Both the position numbers and the translations under genes were made by a program. A stretch of DNA of 22,587 nt from Chloroflexota bacterium (GTDB lineage Bacteria; Chloroflexota; Dehalococcoidia; Lucifugimonadales; UBA3495). The stretch covers positions 1-22,587 of the forward strand of contig JADFPM010000011.1 of assembly GCA_022562335.1 (NCBI GenBank). Reading direction: 5' to 3'. This document shows, piece by piece, positions 22,546 to 22,587 of this stretch; within the stretch, counting starts at the first letter, position 1; each line of letters begins with the position of its first letter. Below the pieces are notes generated by a model. The model was not told the origin of the DNA and searched no databases. It saw nothing but the letters and a program-made list of their open reading frames with translations.

Positions 22546-22587
22546 CGGATGACGTGGATCAAGTCCTGACCGCCGTGGAGTTGCTCA
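22542..22587 (+). CDS. Start of a further gene, cut by the window end
   Basis: A GTG at 22542 overlaps the SDR stop in a GTGA arrangement and opens a frame to the window end (begins with TDDVDQVLTAVELL after the initiator). The overlap suggests translational coupling with the SDR gene. Only 15 codons are visible, too few to name a product. Confidence 0.5.
   Translation, partial: MTDDVDQVLTAVELL

Noticed and set aside
1..22587. CRISPR array, prophage or integrated element
   Set aside because: No regular direct repeats with unique spacers, no integrase, transposase or phage structural gene, and no tRNA-linked attachment site were found.

Overview
The window looks like chromosomal DNA of a fairly GC-rich bacterium, most likely a member of the Chloroflexota (Dehalococcoidia/SAR202-like). 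This assignment is an inference from gene content and protein style: a divergent Obg GTPase coupled to NadD, an LppX/LprG-type lipoprotein, a DRTGG-domain ATPase, a NYN-LOTUS protein and an unassigned gene ahead of recF. No rRNA, tRNA, CRISPR array, prophage or transposase was seen. Genes are closely packed, with several GTG or TTG starts.

Layout. Positions 1-3462 (minus strand) hold a probable envelope operon: a TolB/PD40-repeat lipoprotein, an LppX_LprAFG-family lipoprotein, and a 14-TM (DHA2-type) MFS exporter cut by the window edge. The last two repeat the lprG-P55 gene pair of mycobacteria. Positions 3463-3876 are a 414-bp non-coding divergent region with CCAC motifs at an exact 21-bp period, next to an AT-rich stretch and the obg promoter. 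Positions 3877-6396 (plus) carry obg, nadD and pyrE. Positions 6406-8995 (minus) carry an A-type Fe-S carrier (IscA/ErpA), a YgfZ-type folate-binding Fe-S factor and a D-2-hydroxyacid dehydrogenase. A clear promoter and two hairpins are visible in this group. Positions 9121-9205 hold a REP-like cluster of inverted repeats.

Positions 9316-12534 (minus) carry a BioD-like/DRTGG ATPase, a pentapeptide-repeat protein, a SelW-like selenoprotein and a pair of overlapping MaoC-like hotdog genes. The selenoprotein has an in-frame TGA in a CxxU motif, followed by a perfect 6-bp hairpin in the place expected for a bacterial SECIS element. Ordinary gene calling would truncate it to a 71-codon fragment without its active site.

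Positions 12781-19773 (plus) carry an unassigned protein, recF, purL, a GT4 glycosyltransferase and a GH63-like glycerate-glycoside hydrolase. Positions 19791-21515 (minus) encode a NYN nuclease-like protein with a LOTUS domain and a third, unassigned C-terminal domain. Positions 21793-22545 (plus) encode an SDR oxidoreductase, with the start of an overlapping next gene at the window end.

The strongest findings are the selenoprotein with its recoding hairpin, the lprG-MFS pair outside the Actinobacteria, and the helically phased CCAC array before obg.
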